Source: Eubacterium sp.
Lineage (GTDB): Bacteria; Bacillota; Clostridia; Oscillospirales; Acutalibacteraceae
Direction: 5' to 3'
Assembly: GCA_017446095.1 (NCBI GenBank)
Contig: JAFSRN010000003.1
Coordinates: 45,958 to 109,957, forward strand
Length of the DNA: 64,000 bases
Part shown: in pieces, positions 51,951 to 60,716 of the stretch
Position numbering within the stretch: the first letter of the stretch is position 1
Layout of the letters: the number at the start of each line of letters is the position of its first letter
Program-made: the position numbers and the translations under genes
The notes under the pieces: model-generated
Told to the model about the DNA's origin: nothing
Seen by the model: the letters and a program-made list of their open reading frames with translations, nothing else
Databases searched by the model: none

Positions 51951-51980
51951 TTGACAAATAAATATATATATATATATAAT
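51951..51980 (+). promoter_or_regulatory. Promoter of MBOAT-SGNH pair 2
   Basis: TTGACA (51951-51956), 18-bp spacer made largely of AT dinucleotides, TATAAT (51975-51980). Confidence 0.8.
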
Positions 51981-52011
51981 TGAAGATGATAATTAATTGT
52001 TTGGAGTAGTT

Positions 52012-53424
52012 ATGTTATTTTCATCTTCAGTATTTATATACCTGTTTCTTCCGGCAGTAATATTTGTGTACTATGTCTTGCTTAGAAAGAGCAGAATGCT
52101 GCAAAACGTTTTTCTTCTTTTTGCAAGCCTCTTTTTCTATGCTTGGGGCGAACCTAAGTTTGTATTTGTAATGCTGCTTTCGATTGCTGTTAACTACTTA
52201 TTCGGATTGTTAGTTGATAAGTTCAGGGAAAGTTGTAAATCAAAACTGATTGTTGCAGGCACTGTTGTTTTTAATCTGGGAATATTATTTGTCTTTAAGT
52301 ACTTGAACTTTAGTGTTTCTGTAATTGAAAGCGTATTTAGTATTAACGCCAATATGAGTGAAATTGCACTCCCGATAGGTATTTCTTTCTTTACCTTCCA
52401 GGCTATGTCGTATGTTATTGATGTTTACCGCAAAAAGGGTGAAGTTCAGAAAAACATTCTAAATGTCGCGCTATACATATCTTTTTTCCCTCAGCTCATT
52501 GCAGGCCCGATTGTGCGCTATGAAACTATCGCAAAAGAAATTATTGACAGGAGGGAAACGGTTGACGACTTTTTTAACGGCTTTTCTAGATTTGTTATCG
52601 GCTTAGCTAAAAAAGTTTTACTTGCAAATTCCTTTGCCATTGTTGCGGACAGGATATTTAACTACAGCGAGGCAGGGAATGATATCGCTTCGCCTACAGC
52701 ATGGTTAGGAGCGATATGCTATACGTTGCAGATATTCTACGATTTCAGCGGATATAGCGATATGGCTATCGGAATGGGCAGAATGTTTGGTTTCCATTTC
52801 CTTGAAAACTTTGATTATCCCTATATGTCTACATCTATTACCGAATTCTGGCGCAGGTGGCATATTTCTCTTGGAACATGGTTCAGAGATTATGTTTACA
52901 TTCCTTTAGGCGGCAGTCGTGTAAAGAAGTCTAAATTAGTGTTCAATCTGTTTGTTGTATGGTTCCTTACCGGCGTTTGGCATGGCGCCAATTGGACATT
53001 TATTGTTTGGGGGCTTATGTACTTTGTTCTTTTGACAGCTGAGAAGTTAACAGGCTTTTATAAAACGAAAAGTAAAATTAAAAAGTGCTTTTTATGGATT
53101 TATTCTCTACTCTTTGTTGTCATTGGATGGGTTATTTTTAGATCGAGCTCGCTGTCCGATGCGTTGAATTATATCGTTCAGATGTTCAATGTAAAAGCTT
53201 TAAATTTTGATTCGTTCTTCGTTGATAATTTAAGGGAGGTTCTTGCATTTGCAGTATTTGGAATTCTCTTTAGTTTCCCGATAATTCCTGCCCTTAATAA
53301 GAAATTCAAAGGCAATGTTATAACAGATATTGTTTATGTAATTGTTGTGGTTTCTTTGTTTGTATTATCTGTTGCTAGCATTGCAAGCAATGCATATAAT
53401 CCGTTTATTTACTTCAATTTTTAG
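52012..53424 (+). CDS. MBOAT-family membrane O-acyltransferase (pair 2)
   Basis: A 470-residue polytopic AlgI/DltB-type protein. The active region is EFWRRWHISLGTWFRDYVY followed by IPLGGSR, and GVWHGANWTFIVWG holds the second His. Early blocks are LPIGISFFTFQAMSYVIDVY and FFPQLIAGPIVRY. It should move acetyl groups across the membrane. ATG 52012 follows TTGGAG; an in-frame TTG at 51997 is less likely. The partner gene follows after a 9-nt gap. Confidence 0.93.
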   Translation: MLFSSSVFIYLFLPAVIFVYYVLLRKSRMLQNVFLLFASLFFYAWGEPKFVFVMLLSIAVNYLFGLLVDKFRESCKSKLIVAGTVVFNLGILFVFKYLNFSVSVIESVFSINANMSEIALPIGISFFTFQAMSYVIDVYRKKGEVQKNILNVALYISFFPQLIAGPIVRYETIAKEIIDRRETVDDFFNGFSRFVIGLAKKVLLANSFAIVADRIFNYSEAGNDIASPTAWLGAICYTLQIFYDFSGYSDMAIGMGRMFGFHFLENFDYPYMSTSITEFWRRWHISLGTWFRDYVYIPLGGSRVKKSKLVFNLFVVWFLTGVWHGANWTFIVWGLMYFVLLTAEKLTGFYKTKSKIKKCFLWIYSLLFVVIGWVIFRSSSLSDALNYIVQMFNVKALNFDSFFVDNLREVLAFAVFGILFSFPIIPALNKKFKGNVITDIVYVIVVVSLFVLSVASIASNAYNPFIYFNF

Positions 53425-53433
53425 GTGCATAGA

Positions 53434-54636
53434 ATGAGAAATATCTTAAAAAACATAGTTGTATTTGCGATGGTAGGATTGTTTATCTTTTCCGGAATGT
53501 GTAGTAAGCACTTTATTCATTACATGAAGATTGATATTGTTTCTTTAGTAAAAACTGATAGAGATTTTTCAAAATTTATCGATGTCATTAATTCTCATTC
53601 TACTGAAAAGACAGTTTATCACGACTTTCTTGTTGATGTTAATTCATATGTTTTACGAAAGATTGGTTATCAAATAATACAAAAAGAGAACTCTGTAATT
53701 GTAAGACTAGATAATGATTATCTATACGGGGGTTTTGAAAAAACTTCTTATGAAACATTAAACACTTATGCCGATTGTGTAAAAGATTTGTACACCACTT
53801 CGTTGCAGAACAATGCACAGTTCCTATTTGTAATGGAACCCTCTAAAGGTATAAATAAAACGTTGCCGCTAAATATTGATAACTATACTTCTTATAATTG
53901 TGATACCTTTGTAAAGGCACTCAACAGTCGTAATATACCAACATTAAACCTTGTTGAATCAATGGAAAACGACGGAATATCGGAAGAAGAGATGTTTTTT
54001 GCAACAGACCATCATTGGAAACCAGAATCCGGATTTTGGGCTGTAGGTAAAATGTGCACTGAATTGCATGATTTGTACGGCTTTGAGTACGACAAAGAGA
54101 TTACGGATTTGAATAATTATAATGTTAAGAATTATGAAAACTGGTTTTTAGGATCGCAGGGCAAAAAGACGGGAAGACTCTTTACCGAACTCGGTGCTGA
54201 CGATATCAGCCTGATAACCCCTAAATTTGAAACAAATCTGGTAGAAGAACAGCCAAATAAGAACGAGGTAAGAGAAGGAGATTTCTCGGAATCTGTTCTT
54301 TTTATGGAGAATATTGAAAATAAGGATTATTATAATTTGAACCCGTATGCTGTTTATTCCGGTGGTGATTTCAGATTACAGATTATAAAAAACAGATTAG
54401 CTAATAATAATTCTAAAGTTGTTCTTGTTAGAGACTCTTATTCTTGTGCTACTGTACCATTTTTGTCTTTAGCTGTAAGCGAGTTGCATGTTGTTGATGT
54501 GCGTGATGGCGATTATTATGTTGGAGATAGAGTAAATGTTTATGAATACATTAAACAGCAAAAGCCGGATTATGTAATCGTTGCATACAATATCGGTGCG
54601 ATTGGCGAAGAGTCATCTTGCTTTAACTTTAAATAG
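53434..54636 (+). CDS. DHHW/AlgJ-like O-acetyltransferase partner (pair 2)
   Basis: A 400-residue protein with one N-terminal membrane helix and a large outside domain. The ATDHHWKPESGFWA block is the name-giving motif of the DHHW family (AlgJ/AlgX-like), and VLVRDSYSCATVPFL is the nucleophile block. Such proteins transfer acetyl groups from the MBOAT partner to exopolysaccharide. AGGTG (overlapping the MBOAT stop) precedes ATG 53434. The gene is AT-rich. Confidence 0.88.
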   Translation: MRNILKNIVVFAMVGLFIFSGMCSKHFIHYMKIDIVSLVKTDRDFSKFIDVINSHSTEKTVYHDFLVDVNSYVLRKIGYQIIQKENSVIVRLDNDYLYGGFEKTSYETLNTYADCVKDLYTTSLQNNAQFLFVMEPSKGINKTLPLNIDNYTSYNCDTFVKALNSRNIPTLNLVESMENDGISEEEMFFATDHHWKPESGFWAVGKMCTELHDLYGFEYDKEITDLNNYNVKNYENWFLGSQGKKTGRLFTELGADDISLITPKFETNLVEEQPNKNEVREGDFSESVLFMENIENKDYYNLNPYAVYSGGDFRLQIIKNRLANNNSKVVLVRDSYSCATVPFLSLAVSELHVVDVRDGDYYVGDRVNVYEYIKQQKPDYVIVAYNIGAIGEESSCFNFK

Positions 54637-54643
54637 CGTTTGT

Positions 54644-54690
54644 GCCTCGTGTGTCAAATTTACACGAGGCATTTTATGTGTTTTTATAAT
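54644..54690 (+). terminator. Terminator of MBOAT-DHHW pair 2
   Basis: Stem GCCTCGTGT / ACACGAGGC followed by ATTTTATGTGTTTTT. Confidence 0.85.
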
Positions 54691-54713
54691 CTTTGACAAA
54701 AAAATATTTATGG

Positions 54714-54742
54714 TTGATAAAAAGTTGAAAATGTGTTATTAT
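54714..54742 (+). promoter_or_regulatory. Promoter of the NhaD/ArsB-type transporter
   Basis: TTGATA (54714-54719), 17-bp spacer, TATTAT (54737-54742) with extended -10 TGT. Confidence 0.65.
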
Positions 54743-54782
54743 GCTTTGTGGTAAATTATAGTCACTCAAAGGAGGGGGTAGA

Positions 54783-56135
54783 ATGGCAGCACAAATTTGT
54801 GCAGTTGCAATTTTCGTTGCGATGTTCGGGCTCATTATTTCCGAAAAGATTCCGCGTCATATTGTAACACTCGGCGCAGGTGCGCTTACGCTTATCGTAG
54901 TTTTCGGTATCTGTATGCGCAGTATGGATGCAGTTGTAAATACTCTTAATTTCAAAGATTTTGCTACGCTTAACTTCTGGTATCAGGCAAGCGAGGGCGA
55001 GGGCGCAGCGTCCGGTATCAACTGGGCTACTATCATTTTCATCGGCGGTATGATGATTATGGTTGAGGGTATGGCTCGCGTCGGTTTCTTCCGTTGGCTG
55101 TGTATGCTGCTTGCAAAAACCGTTAAGTATAAGGTTATACCGATTTTCATTGTGTTTATGATTCTTGCTGCCGTGCTTTCAATGTTTATTGACAGCATCA
55201 CGGTAATTCTTTTCCTTGCGGCAGTAACAATAGAACTTGCGAAACTGCTTAAGTTTAACCCGATACCTATGATTTTGTCGGAGGTATTTTGCGCTAATCT
55301 CGGCGGTTCTGCGACTATGTGCGGCGACCCGCCAAACATCATCATCGGTACTGCACTGGGCTATTCGTTCAGCGACTTCCTTATGAATACGGGTGTTATT
55401 GCTGCAGTTTGCCTTGTGTTAATCGTTTTTTACTTCTACTTTGTTTACAAGAAAGAACTTAAGAGCGACGGTACTGTTGACCCGTCAACAATGCCTGACC
55501 CCAAGAGTGCCATCACGGATAAGCCGGGCTTCATCGTAAGCTGCATTATCTTCGGTTGCGCTGTTGTTCTGCTTGTAACACATGCTAATACGCACCTCAC
55601 GGTTGCGACTATCGGCGTGTTTATTGCGATTATTACGCTCATTACTGCACCCAAGCACGTGCCTGAAATGCTTAAGAAAGTCGACTACAAAACACTGCTG
55701 TTCTTCATCGGTCTGTTTATCGTTGTAGGCGGTCTTGAGCAAACCAAGGTGCTTGAACTTATTGCTCACTTTATTGAAAAGATTAGCGGTGGCAATCCGC
55801 TGTTTATCGTGGCAATCGTTATCTGGGTTTCTGCAATCGCAAGTGCGTTTGTTGATAACATCCCGTTTGCGGCGACTATGATTCCTGTTATCTCGGGTCT
55901 TTCAAACATTGTTCCGCTTGACACGCTTGCCTGGTCGCTCTCAATCGGTACCGATATCGGCGGCTCGGCTACACCTATCGGCGCTTCAGCAAACGTTGTT
56001 GGTATTTCTGTTGCACAGAAAGAGGGCTACAACATCAGTTGGGGCAAGTATTGCGTAAAACTCGCACCTGCTACGGTTATCGTGCTTACAATTGCTACTA
56101 TTATGATTGTTTTAATCCACCCGCTGCACGTGTAA
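54783..56135 (+). CDS. ArsB/NhaD ion-transporter superfamily membrane protein
   Basis: A 450-residue protein with about eleven hydrophobic helices. The two inverted-repeat signatures are NLGGSATMCGDPPNIIIG and TDIGGSATPIGASANVVG, with FVDNIPFAATMIP in the second half. Members exchange Na+/H+ or export arsenite, or carry dicarboxylates; the conserved acid and Asn cannot tell these apart. There is no arsenic gene nearby. AAAGGAGGGGG precedes the ATG. It is transcribed alone between two terminators. Confidence 0.9.
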   Translation: MAAQICAVAIFVAMFGLIISEKIPRHIVTLGAGALTLIVVFGICMRSMDAVVNTLNFKDFATLNFWYQASEGEGAASGINWATIIFIGGMMIMVEGMARVGFFRWLCMLLAKTVKYKVIPIFIVFMILAAVLSMFIDSITVILFLAAVTIELAKLLKFNPIPMILSEVFCANLGGSATMCGDPPNIIIGTALGYSFSDFLMNTGVIAAVCLVLIVFYFYFVYKKELKSDGTVDPSTMPDPKSAITDKPGFIVSCIIFGCAVVLLVTHANTHLTVATIGVFIAIITLITAPKHVPEMLKKVDYKTLLFFIGLFIVVGGLEQTKVLELIAHFIEKISGGNPLFIVAIVIWVSAIASAFVDNIPFAATMIPVISGLSNIVPLDTLAWSLSIGTDIGGSATPIGASANVVGISVAQKEGYNISWGKYCVKLAPATVIVLTIATIMIVLIHPLHV

Positions 56136-56158
56136 AATCAATATTGATTTAAAAATAT

Positions 56159-56190
56159 CCCCTGAGTATCAAATATTCAGGGGATTTGTT
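56159..56190 (+). terminator. Terminator of the NhaD/ArsB-type transporter
   Basis: Stem CCCCTGA / TCAGGGG followed by ATTTGTTG. The next promoter's -35 begins at its end. Confidence 0.75.
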
Positions 56191-56217
56191 GACAGAATAG
56201 TGACTTTTAATTATAAT
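56189..56217 (+). promoter_or_regulatory. Promoter of the acyltransferase-3 gene
   Basis: TTGACA (56189-56194), 17-bp spacer, TATAAT (56212-56217), an exact consensus. Confidence 0.9.
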
Positions 56218-56247
56218 TCAGAAGAATAACGATGGGAGGTAATGGCG

Positions 56248-57336
56248 GTGTCTGATTCAGCGAGCGTACAAACTGTACAGCAAAAAAGGCAATCAAATTT
56301 TGAACTGCTGAGAATACTTATGATGCTGCTCATTATCGCGCATCATTTTGTTTGCCACGGCTCGGCTGATTTTGAGTCTGATTTACCTGCGTTCAGCCTT
56401 GTATGGCTTCGCCTGCTTGAAATGGGCGGCAAAATCGGCGTAAATGTTTTTGTGCTGATATCTGGATATTTCCTGATTGAGGCAAAGAGTTTCAAGATAT
56501 CGAAAATTGTGAAACTGTGGTTGCAGGTGTTCTTTTATTCGGCATTGTTGTTCTGTGTAACGATTTACATAACAAAGGAGTTTCATTTAAGTATGCTGCC
56601 GAATTTGTTTTTGCCGATTTCTTTCAGGGACTGGTGGTTTGTCAGCGCATACTTTGTGATGTACCTGATTTCGCCGCTGCTTAATAAAGCACTTAACAGC
56701 CTGAGCAAAAAGCAGTATTTACGGGTGATTATTGTTGCAGTTGTTATGTGGAGTGTAATTCCTACGCTGTTTAACGTATACCTTGAAAGCAATAGCCTTT
56801 TGTGGTTCATCACGCTTTACGCGATTGCAGGATATATAAGAAAATTCAATCCTTTTGAAAAGTATGACAGAAAGCTTTTTTTGTTTGCTGCAGTTGTGCT
56901 CGCGGTTGTGTCCCTGGCATTGAGAATACTGTTGTTTGACATCCTTGATGTTGTGAACACGAAGTTTCAGCCGTATGTGAACAGTCCATATAATATGCAG
57001 TATCTTCTGACTTTGCTGATTTCAATTTGCATATTTGTATATTTCAGCAAGCTTGATATTCAATATAATAAGGCGATAAACACGGTTTCGTCAACAACTT
57101 TTGCTATTTATCTAATCCACGATTACCCGAGTATCAGGGAATATTTGTGGAATTACGTGTTTGTTTACACAAAATATTTAGGCAGCATTAAGATAATTCC
57201 GTATTCAATTATTGTTGTTTTGTTGATTTTTGTGTTCTGCGCCGTTATTGAACTGATAAGGCAAAATCTTATTGAAAGGTTCTATGTGCCGTATTTATCA
57301 AAGCTTGACAAATTCAGCGTATTTAACACCGCTTGA
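56248..57336 (+). CDS. Acyltransferase-3 family membrane protein
   Basis: A 362-residue polytopic acyltransferase of the OafA/NodX/WecH type. It opens with NFELLRILMMLLIIAHHFVCH, which holds the expected R and the catalytic-region HH. About ten hydrophobic helices follow, and no SGNH domain is fused. It probably O-acetylates a glycan or lipid-linked sugar. I choose GTG 56248 because GGGAGGT lies 7 nt before it; the ATG at 56242 is only 1-2 nt from that site. It is transcribed on its own. Confidence 0.88.
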   Translation: MSDSASVQTVQQKRQSNFELLRILMMLLIIAHHFVCHGSADFESDLPAFSLVWLRLLEMGGKIGVNVFVLISGYFLIEAKSFKISKIVKLWLQVFFYSALLFCVTIYITKEFHLSMLPNLFLPISFRDWWFVSAYFVMYLISPLLNKALNSLSKKQYLRVIIVAVVMWSVIPTLFNVYLESNSLLWFITLYAIAGYIRKFNPFEKYDRKLFLFAAVVLAVVSLALRILLFDILDVVNTKFQPYVNSPYNMQYLLTLLISICIFVYFSKLDIQYNKAINTVSSTTFAIYLIHDYPSIREYLWNYVFVYTKYLGSIKIIPYSIIVVLLIFVFCAVIELIRQNLIERFYVPYLSKLDKFSVFNTA

Positions 57337-57358
57337 TTAAGGCGGTGTTTTGCTTTAT
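57325..57358 (+). terminator. Terminator of the acyltransferase-3 gene
   Basis: Stem AACACCGC / GCGGTGTT followed by TTGCTTTAT; the stop codon lies in the loop. Confidence 0.75.
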
Positions 57359-57369
57359 AAATAAATTGT

Positions 57370-57398
57370 TTGACATTGCTAGCTATATATAATATAAT
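57370..57398 (+). promoter_or_regulatory. Promoter of MBOAT-SGNH pair 3
   Basis: TTGACA (57370-57375), 17-bp spacer, TATAAT (57393-57398), an exact consensus. Confidence 0.88.
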
Positions 57399-57438
57399 TA
57401 CATACATATCAAATTCAATTTTTAAAGGAGGGGAAGAG

Positions 57439-58899
57439 ATGTTATTTAATTCATTGGAATTTTTATGTTTCTTTCCCATTGTTTGTTTAGTATACTTTAT
57501 CATTCCGCATAAGTTCAGATGGGTGTGGCTGCTGATTTCAAGTTATGTGTTCTACATGGGCTGGAATGCTGCATATGCACTGCTTCTCTTGTTCTCAACT
57601 ACCGTGACTTGGCTTACAGGACTTGGCGTTGATAAAATAGAAAAAACGCGCAGCAGGAAAGCGCTTCTTGCAGCCGGCATTACCGCAAACCTCAGTATAC
57701 TGTTTGTGTTTAAGTATTTCGGCTTTTTTATGGACACGCTGTATTCTGTGTGGGATGCGCTCGGCGTTGAGTATTCAGAGGTGCAGCTGTCACTTGTGCT
57801 GCCCGTCGGAATCTCATTCTATACTTTCCAGGCAATCGGGTATTGCATAGACGTTTACCGCAAAAAAACGCCTGTACAGCGTAATTTCGGCAAATATGCG
57901 CTGTTTGTTTCCTTCTTCCCGCAGCTTGTTGCAGGTCCTATTGAACGAAGCTACAATCTTATTCCGCAGTTTGAAGAAAAGCATTATTTTTCGCCCGAAA
58001 GAACTGCGTCAGGTCTGCGCCTGATGTTATGGGGCTTCTTCAAAAAAATCGTTATTGCGGATACCGTTTGCGTTGCGGTTAACAGAGTTTACAACAATGT
58101 TGAAGAGTTCAAGGGAATACCGCTGATTTTTGCGACGTTCCTGTTTACAATTCAGATTTTCTGCGACTTTTCGGGCTACAGTGATATTGCGCGCGGTTGC
58201 GCAAGGATTATGGGCTTCCGCCTTATGCGCAACTTTGACCATCCGTACTTTTCATCGTCTATACGCGAATTCTGGCAGCGCTGGCATATTTCGCTTTCAA
58301 CATGGTTTAAGGACTATGTTTACATTCCGCTTGGCGGTAACAGAAAAGGCAAGCATAGAACAAGTCTTAACCTGCTCATAACTTTCCTTGTAAGCGGTTT
58401 GTGGCACGGCGCTAACTGGACATTTATCGCCTGGGGCGGATTCCATGCGATTTTGCAGATAATTGAAAGATATACAAAGGGCTTTTTTGACAAGCTTGCT
58501 GAAAAGACGCATTTTGACAGAGTGCCTGCATTAAGAACGGCAATTAAGGTTTTTATAACATTCTGCCTTGTTTGCTTTGGCTGGATATTCTTCAGAGCAA
58601 ATACAATGCACGACGCACTGTATGTTATCGCAAACCTGTTTAACATTACAGAGATTTCAAAGGACGCGGTTTACACAATACTTAAAATGATGTTTGAAAC
58701 ACGCGCAGAGGTTTACAGACTGCTCCTTACCTTGCCTGTGTTCATTGTTGCGTCGTTTATTGATAAAAAATGGTCGATTAACAAGGTGTTCTTAAAGCAG
58801 GGAAGTGCGATGCGCTTTGCTATGTATGTAGTTATAGTTACATATATCCTGCTTGCCGCAAGAGCCGACGTTCAGGACTTTATTTACTTCCAATTCTAA
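57439..58899 (+). CDS. MBOAT-family membrane O-acyltransferase (pair 3)
   Basis: A 486-residue AlgI/DltB-type protein. Motifs are LPVGISFYTFQAIGYCIDVY, FFPQLVAGPIERS, EFWQRWHISLSTWFKDYVY followed by IPLGGNR, and GLWHGANWTFIAWGG. It closely parallels the pair-2 MBOAT. ATG 57439 follows AAGGAGGGG; the open frame extends upstream over the promoter. The partner gene follows after 18 nt. Its base composition is nearer to the genome background than pairs 1 and 2. Confidence 0.94.
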   Translation: MLFNSLEFLCFFPIVCLVYFIIPHKFRWVWLLISSYVFYMGWNAAYALLLLFSTTVTWLTGLGVDKIEKTRSRKALLAAGITANLSILFVFKYFGFFMDTLYSVWDALGVEYSEVQLSLVLPVGISFYTFQAIGYCIDVYRKKTPVQRNFGKYALFVSFFPQLVAGPIERSYNLIPQFEEKHYFSPERTASGLRLMLWGFFKKIVIADTVCVAVNRVYNNVEEFKGIPLIFATFLFTIQIFCDFSGYSDIARGCARIMGFRLMRNFDHPYFSSSIREFWQRWHISLSTWFKDYVYIPLGGNRKGKHRTSLNLLITFLVSGLWHGANWTFIAWGGFHAILQIIERYTKGFFDKLAEKTHFDRVPALRTAIKVFITFCLVCFGWIFFRANTMHDALYVIANLFNITEISKDAVYTILKMMFETRAEVYRLLLTLPVFIVASFIDKKWSINKVFLKQGSAMRFAMYVVIVTYILLAARADVQDFIYFQF

Positions 58900-58917
58900 C
58901 GATAAGTTGAGTTAATT

Positions 58918-59934
58918 ATGAAGAAGAATTTACGCTTTTTTGCCCGATTTGCGGCGATATTATTAACAGTTGTAATACTGGTTGGCATAATAAATATCCA
59001 GTATGTCAGCGGTTATTATTATTCCGATGTGTACGGCGAAGTGCAAAAGTTCAATGATGTGCCCGAGCATATCACTTTTGCAAACTTCGGCACAAGCCAC
59101 GGACTTGCCGCGTTCAGGTATGATGAAAATGATAAATCGTCGTTTAACTTTGCCCTTTCAGGCGAGGATATTTACCACGATTATCAGACTTTAAAACAGT
59201 TTGCGGACCATCTGGATGAGGGTTGTATTGTATCAATTCCTGTATCCTATTTTTCCTTCTGCCTGTCTACCGAAGAGCCTTCGCAGAAGAGGTACTACAA
59301 TTATCTTGACAGAAAGTATATACGCGATTTCAGCTATGAAACGCTGATTAATACAAAGTATCTGCCTGTTTTGAGAAGTATTGAGTTCCTGTTTAAGGAT
59401 CTTATCGGCGACCAGGAACTGAATTCTGAAAACTTTATGGACGCACCTGCAGAGGCAAAGGTGCCTGCACTTGGTATTGCAACTGATATTGTTGCTTATG
59501 CAGAAGAGGGTACAGATGCAAATGAAGAGCTTGCGCAACTGCACATTTCTCACGCAAAAACAAGGGCGGAAAGCTGGCGTTCAGGCCGTATGGTCGTAGG
59601 CAAAAAGAATATGCCCGAGAATACCAAACTGCTAACTGATATGGTTAATTTCTGCATTAAGCATAAGTTTAAGCCTGTTCTCGTTACTATTCCTGTATAC
59701 TCTGCGCTTACAAACGACTTTACTAAAGAAGAATTAGATTATTACTACTATTCTAACCTTCACAAGGTTGTTAAGGATACTGGCGTGCTGTATATTGATT
59801 ATTCAAAGGACAAACGGCTTGTTGATAATCCTGCTTATTATAACAACAGCGACCATATGAGTGAAGAGGGCGCTAACGCGTTTATGCAGATTTATCGCGA
59901 AGATTTGAACAAACGCGGTGTTACAGTAAAATAG
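58918..59934 (+). CDS. SGNH-like partner protein of MBOAT pair 3
   Basis: A 338-residue protein with one N-terminal membrane helix and an outside domain. TFANFGTSHGLAAF is a GDS-like nucleophile block with Ser in GTS, and NNSDHMSEEGANAF holds the Asp-His pair. It resembles the pair-1 partner in layout rather than the DHHW protein of pair 2. It should finish transfer of the acyl group to the glycan. No good ribosome site precedes the ATG, which suggests coupling to the MBOAT gene. Confidence 0.82.
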   Translation: MKKNLRFFARFAAILLTVVILVGIINIQYVSGYYYSDVYGEVQKFNDVPEHITFANFGTSHGLAAFRYDENDKSSFNFALSGEDIYHDYQTLKQFADHLDEGCIVSIPVSYFSFCLSTEEPSQKRYYNYLDRKYIRDFSYETLINTKYLPVLRSIEFLFKDLIGDQELNSENFMDAPAEAKVPALGIATDIVAYAEEGTDANEELAQLHISHAKTRAESWRSGRMVVGKKNMPENTKLLTDMVNFCIKHKFKPVLVTIPVYSALTNDFTKEELDYYYYSNLHKVVKDTGVLYIDYSKDKRLVDNPAYYNNSDHMSEEGANAFMQIYREDLNKRGVTVK

Positions 59935-59945
59935 GTTATTTTGAT

Positions 59946-59985
59946 AGAAACTGGCAATCATTTGTCAGTTTCTTGTTTTTGTAAA
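59946..59985 (+). terminator. Terminator of MBOAT-SGNH pair 3
   Basis: Imperfect stem AGAAACTG / CAGTTTCT with inner GCAA/TTGT pairing, followed by TGTTTTTG. Confidence 0.65.
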
Positions 59986-60005
59986 CTTTTTTGAAAATTT
60001 TTTTG

Positions 60006-60034
60006 TTGACTTTATGCATATATTATAATATAAT
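60006..60034 (+). promoter_or_regulatory. Promoter of the polysaccharide cluster
   Basis: TTGACT (60006-60011), 17-bp spacer, TATAAT (60029-60034). Confidence 0.88.
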
Positions 60035-60077
60035 ATATTAACGGTAATATTTCGCCTTGGCTATTGAGGTTTTGTTT

Positions 60078-60716
60078 ATGTATAATCGCTTTATTAAAAG
60101 ATTGGTAGATATAGTGCTTTCGCTTGGCGCGCTGGTTATCTTTGCGCCGCTTTATGCAGCTATCAGTATTGCGATTAAAATTGACGATCCCGGTCCTGCG
60201 CTGTTTACTCAAGAGCGTATAGGAATACATAAGCACAACTTTACATTGCATAAGTACCGCTCGATGAAGATGTCCACGCCTCACGACGTGCCGACTCATC
60301 AGCTTGATAACCCGGAGCAGTATATCACAAAAGTGGGCAAGTTCCTTCGCAAGTCAAGTCTTGACGAGCTGCCGCAGATTTGGGATATCTTTATCGGCAA
60401 GATGAGCATTATCGGCCCTCGTCCAGCGCTTTGGAATCAGGACGACTTGGTTGAAGAACGCGACAAGTACGGTGCAAACGATGTTAAACCCGGTCTTACC
60501 GGCTGGGCGCAGATTAACGGCAGGGACGAGCTTGAAATTCCTGTTAAAGCAAAGCTCGACGGCGAATATACAGAAGCGCTGAACAACGGCGGTATTGGCG
60601 CAATTAAAATGGACGCTCGCTGCTTCTTTGGTTCAATCAGCAGTGTGTTCAAGAGCGAAGGCGTTGTTGAAGGCGGCACAGGCGAATTGGAGAAGGAAAA
60701 GACGGAGATTAAATGA
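60078..60716 (+). CDS. Initiating phosphoglycosyl transferase (PglC/WcaJ-core type sugar transferase)
   Basis: A 212-residue monotopic phosphoglycosyl transferase that loads a sugar phosphate onto undecaprenyl phosphate. One N-terminal re-entrant helix (RLVDIVLSLGALVIFAPLY) is followed by KIDDPGPALFTQERIG, FLRKSSLDELPQIWDIF (the catalytic Asp-Glu pair), MSIIGPRPAL and GLTGWAQINGR. It is the short form without the extra N-terminal membrane domain of WcaJ. ATG 60078 has TTGAGGT 7 nt before it. It overlaps the GT4 gene by 4 nt and heads the cluster. Confidence 0.93.
   Translation: MYNRFIKRLVDIVLSLGALVIFAPLYAAISIAIKIDDPGPALFTQERIGIHKHNFTLHKYRSMKMSTPHDVPTHQLDNPEQYITKVGKFLRKSSLDELPQIWDIFIGKMSIIGPRPALWNQDDLVEERDKYGANDVKPGLTGWAQINGRDELEIPVKAKLDGEYTEALNNGGIGAIKMDARCFFGSISSVFKSEGVVEGGTGELEKEKTEIK

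Noticed and set aside
51957-51980. AT-dinucleotide run as a phase-variable repeat
   Set aside because: It is short, interrupted and forms a promoter spacer. An effect of length change on spacing is possible but I have no evidence for it.
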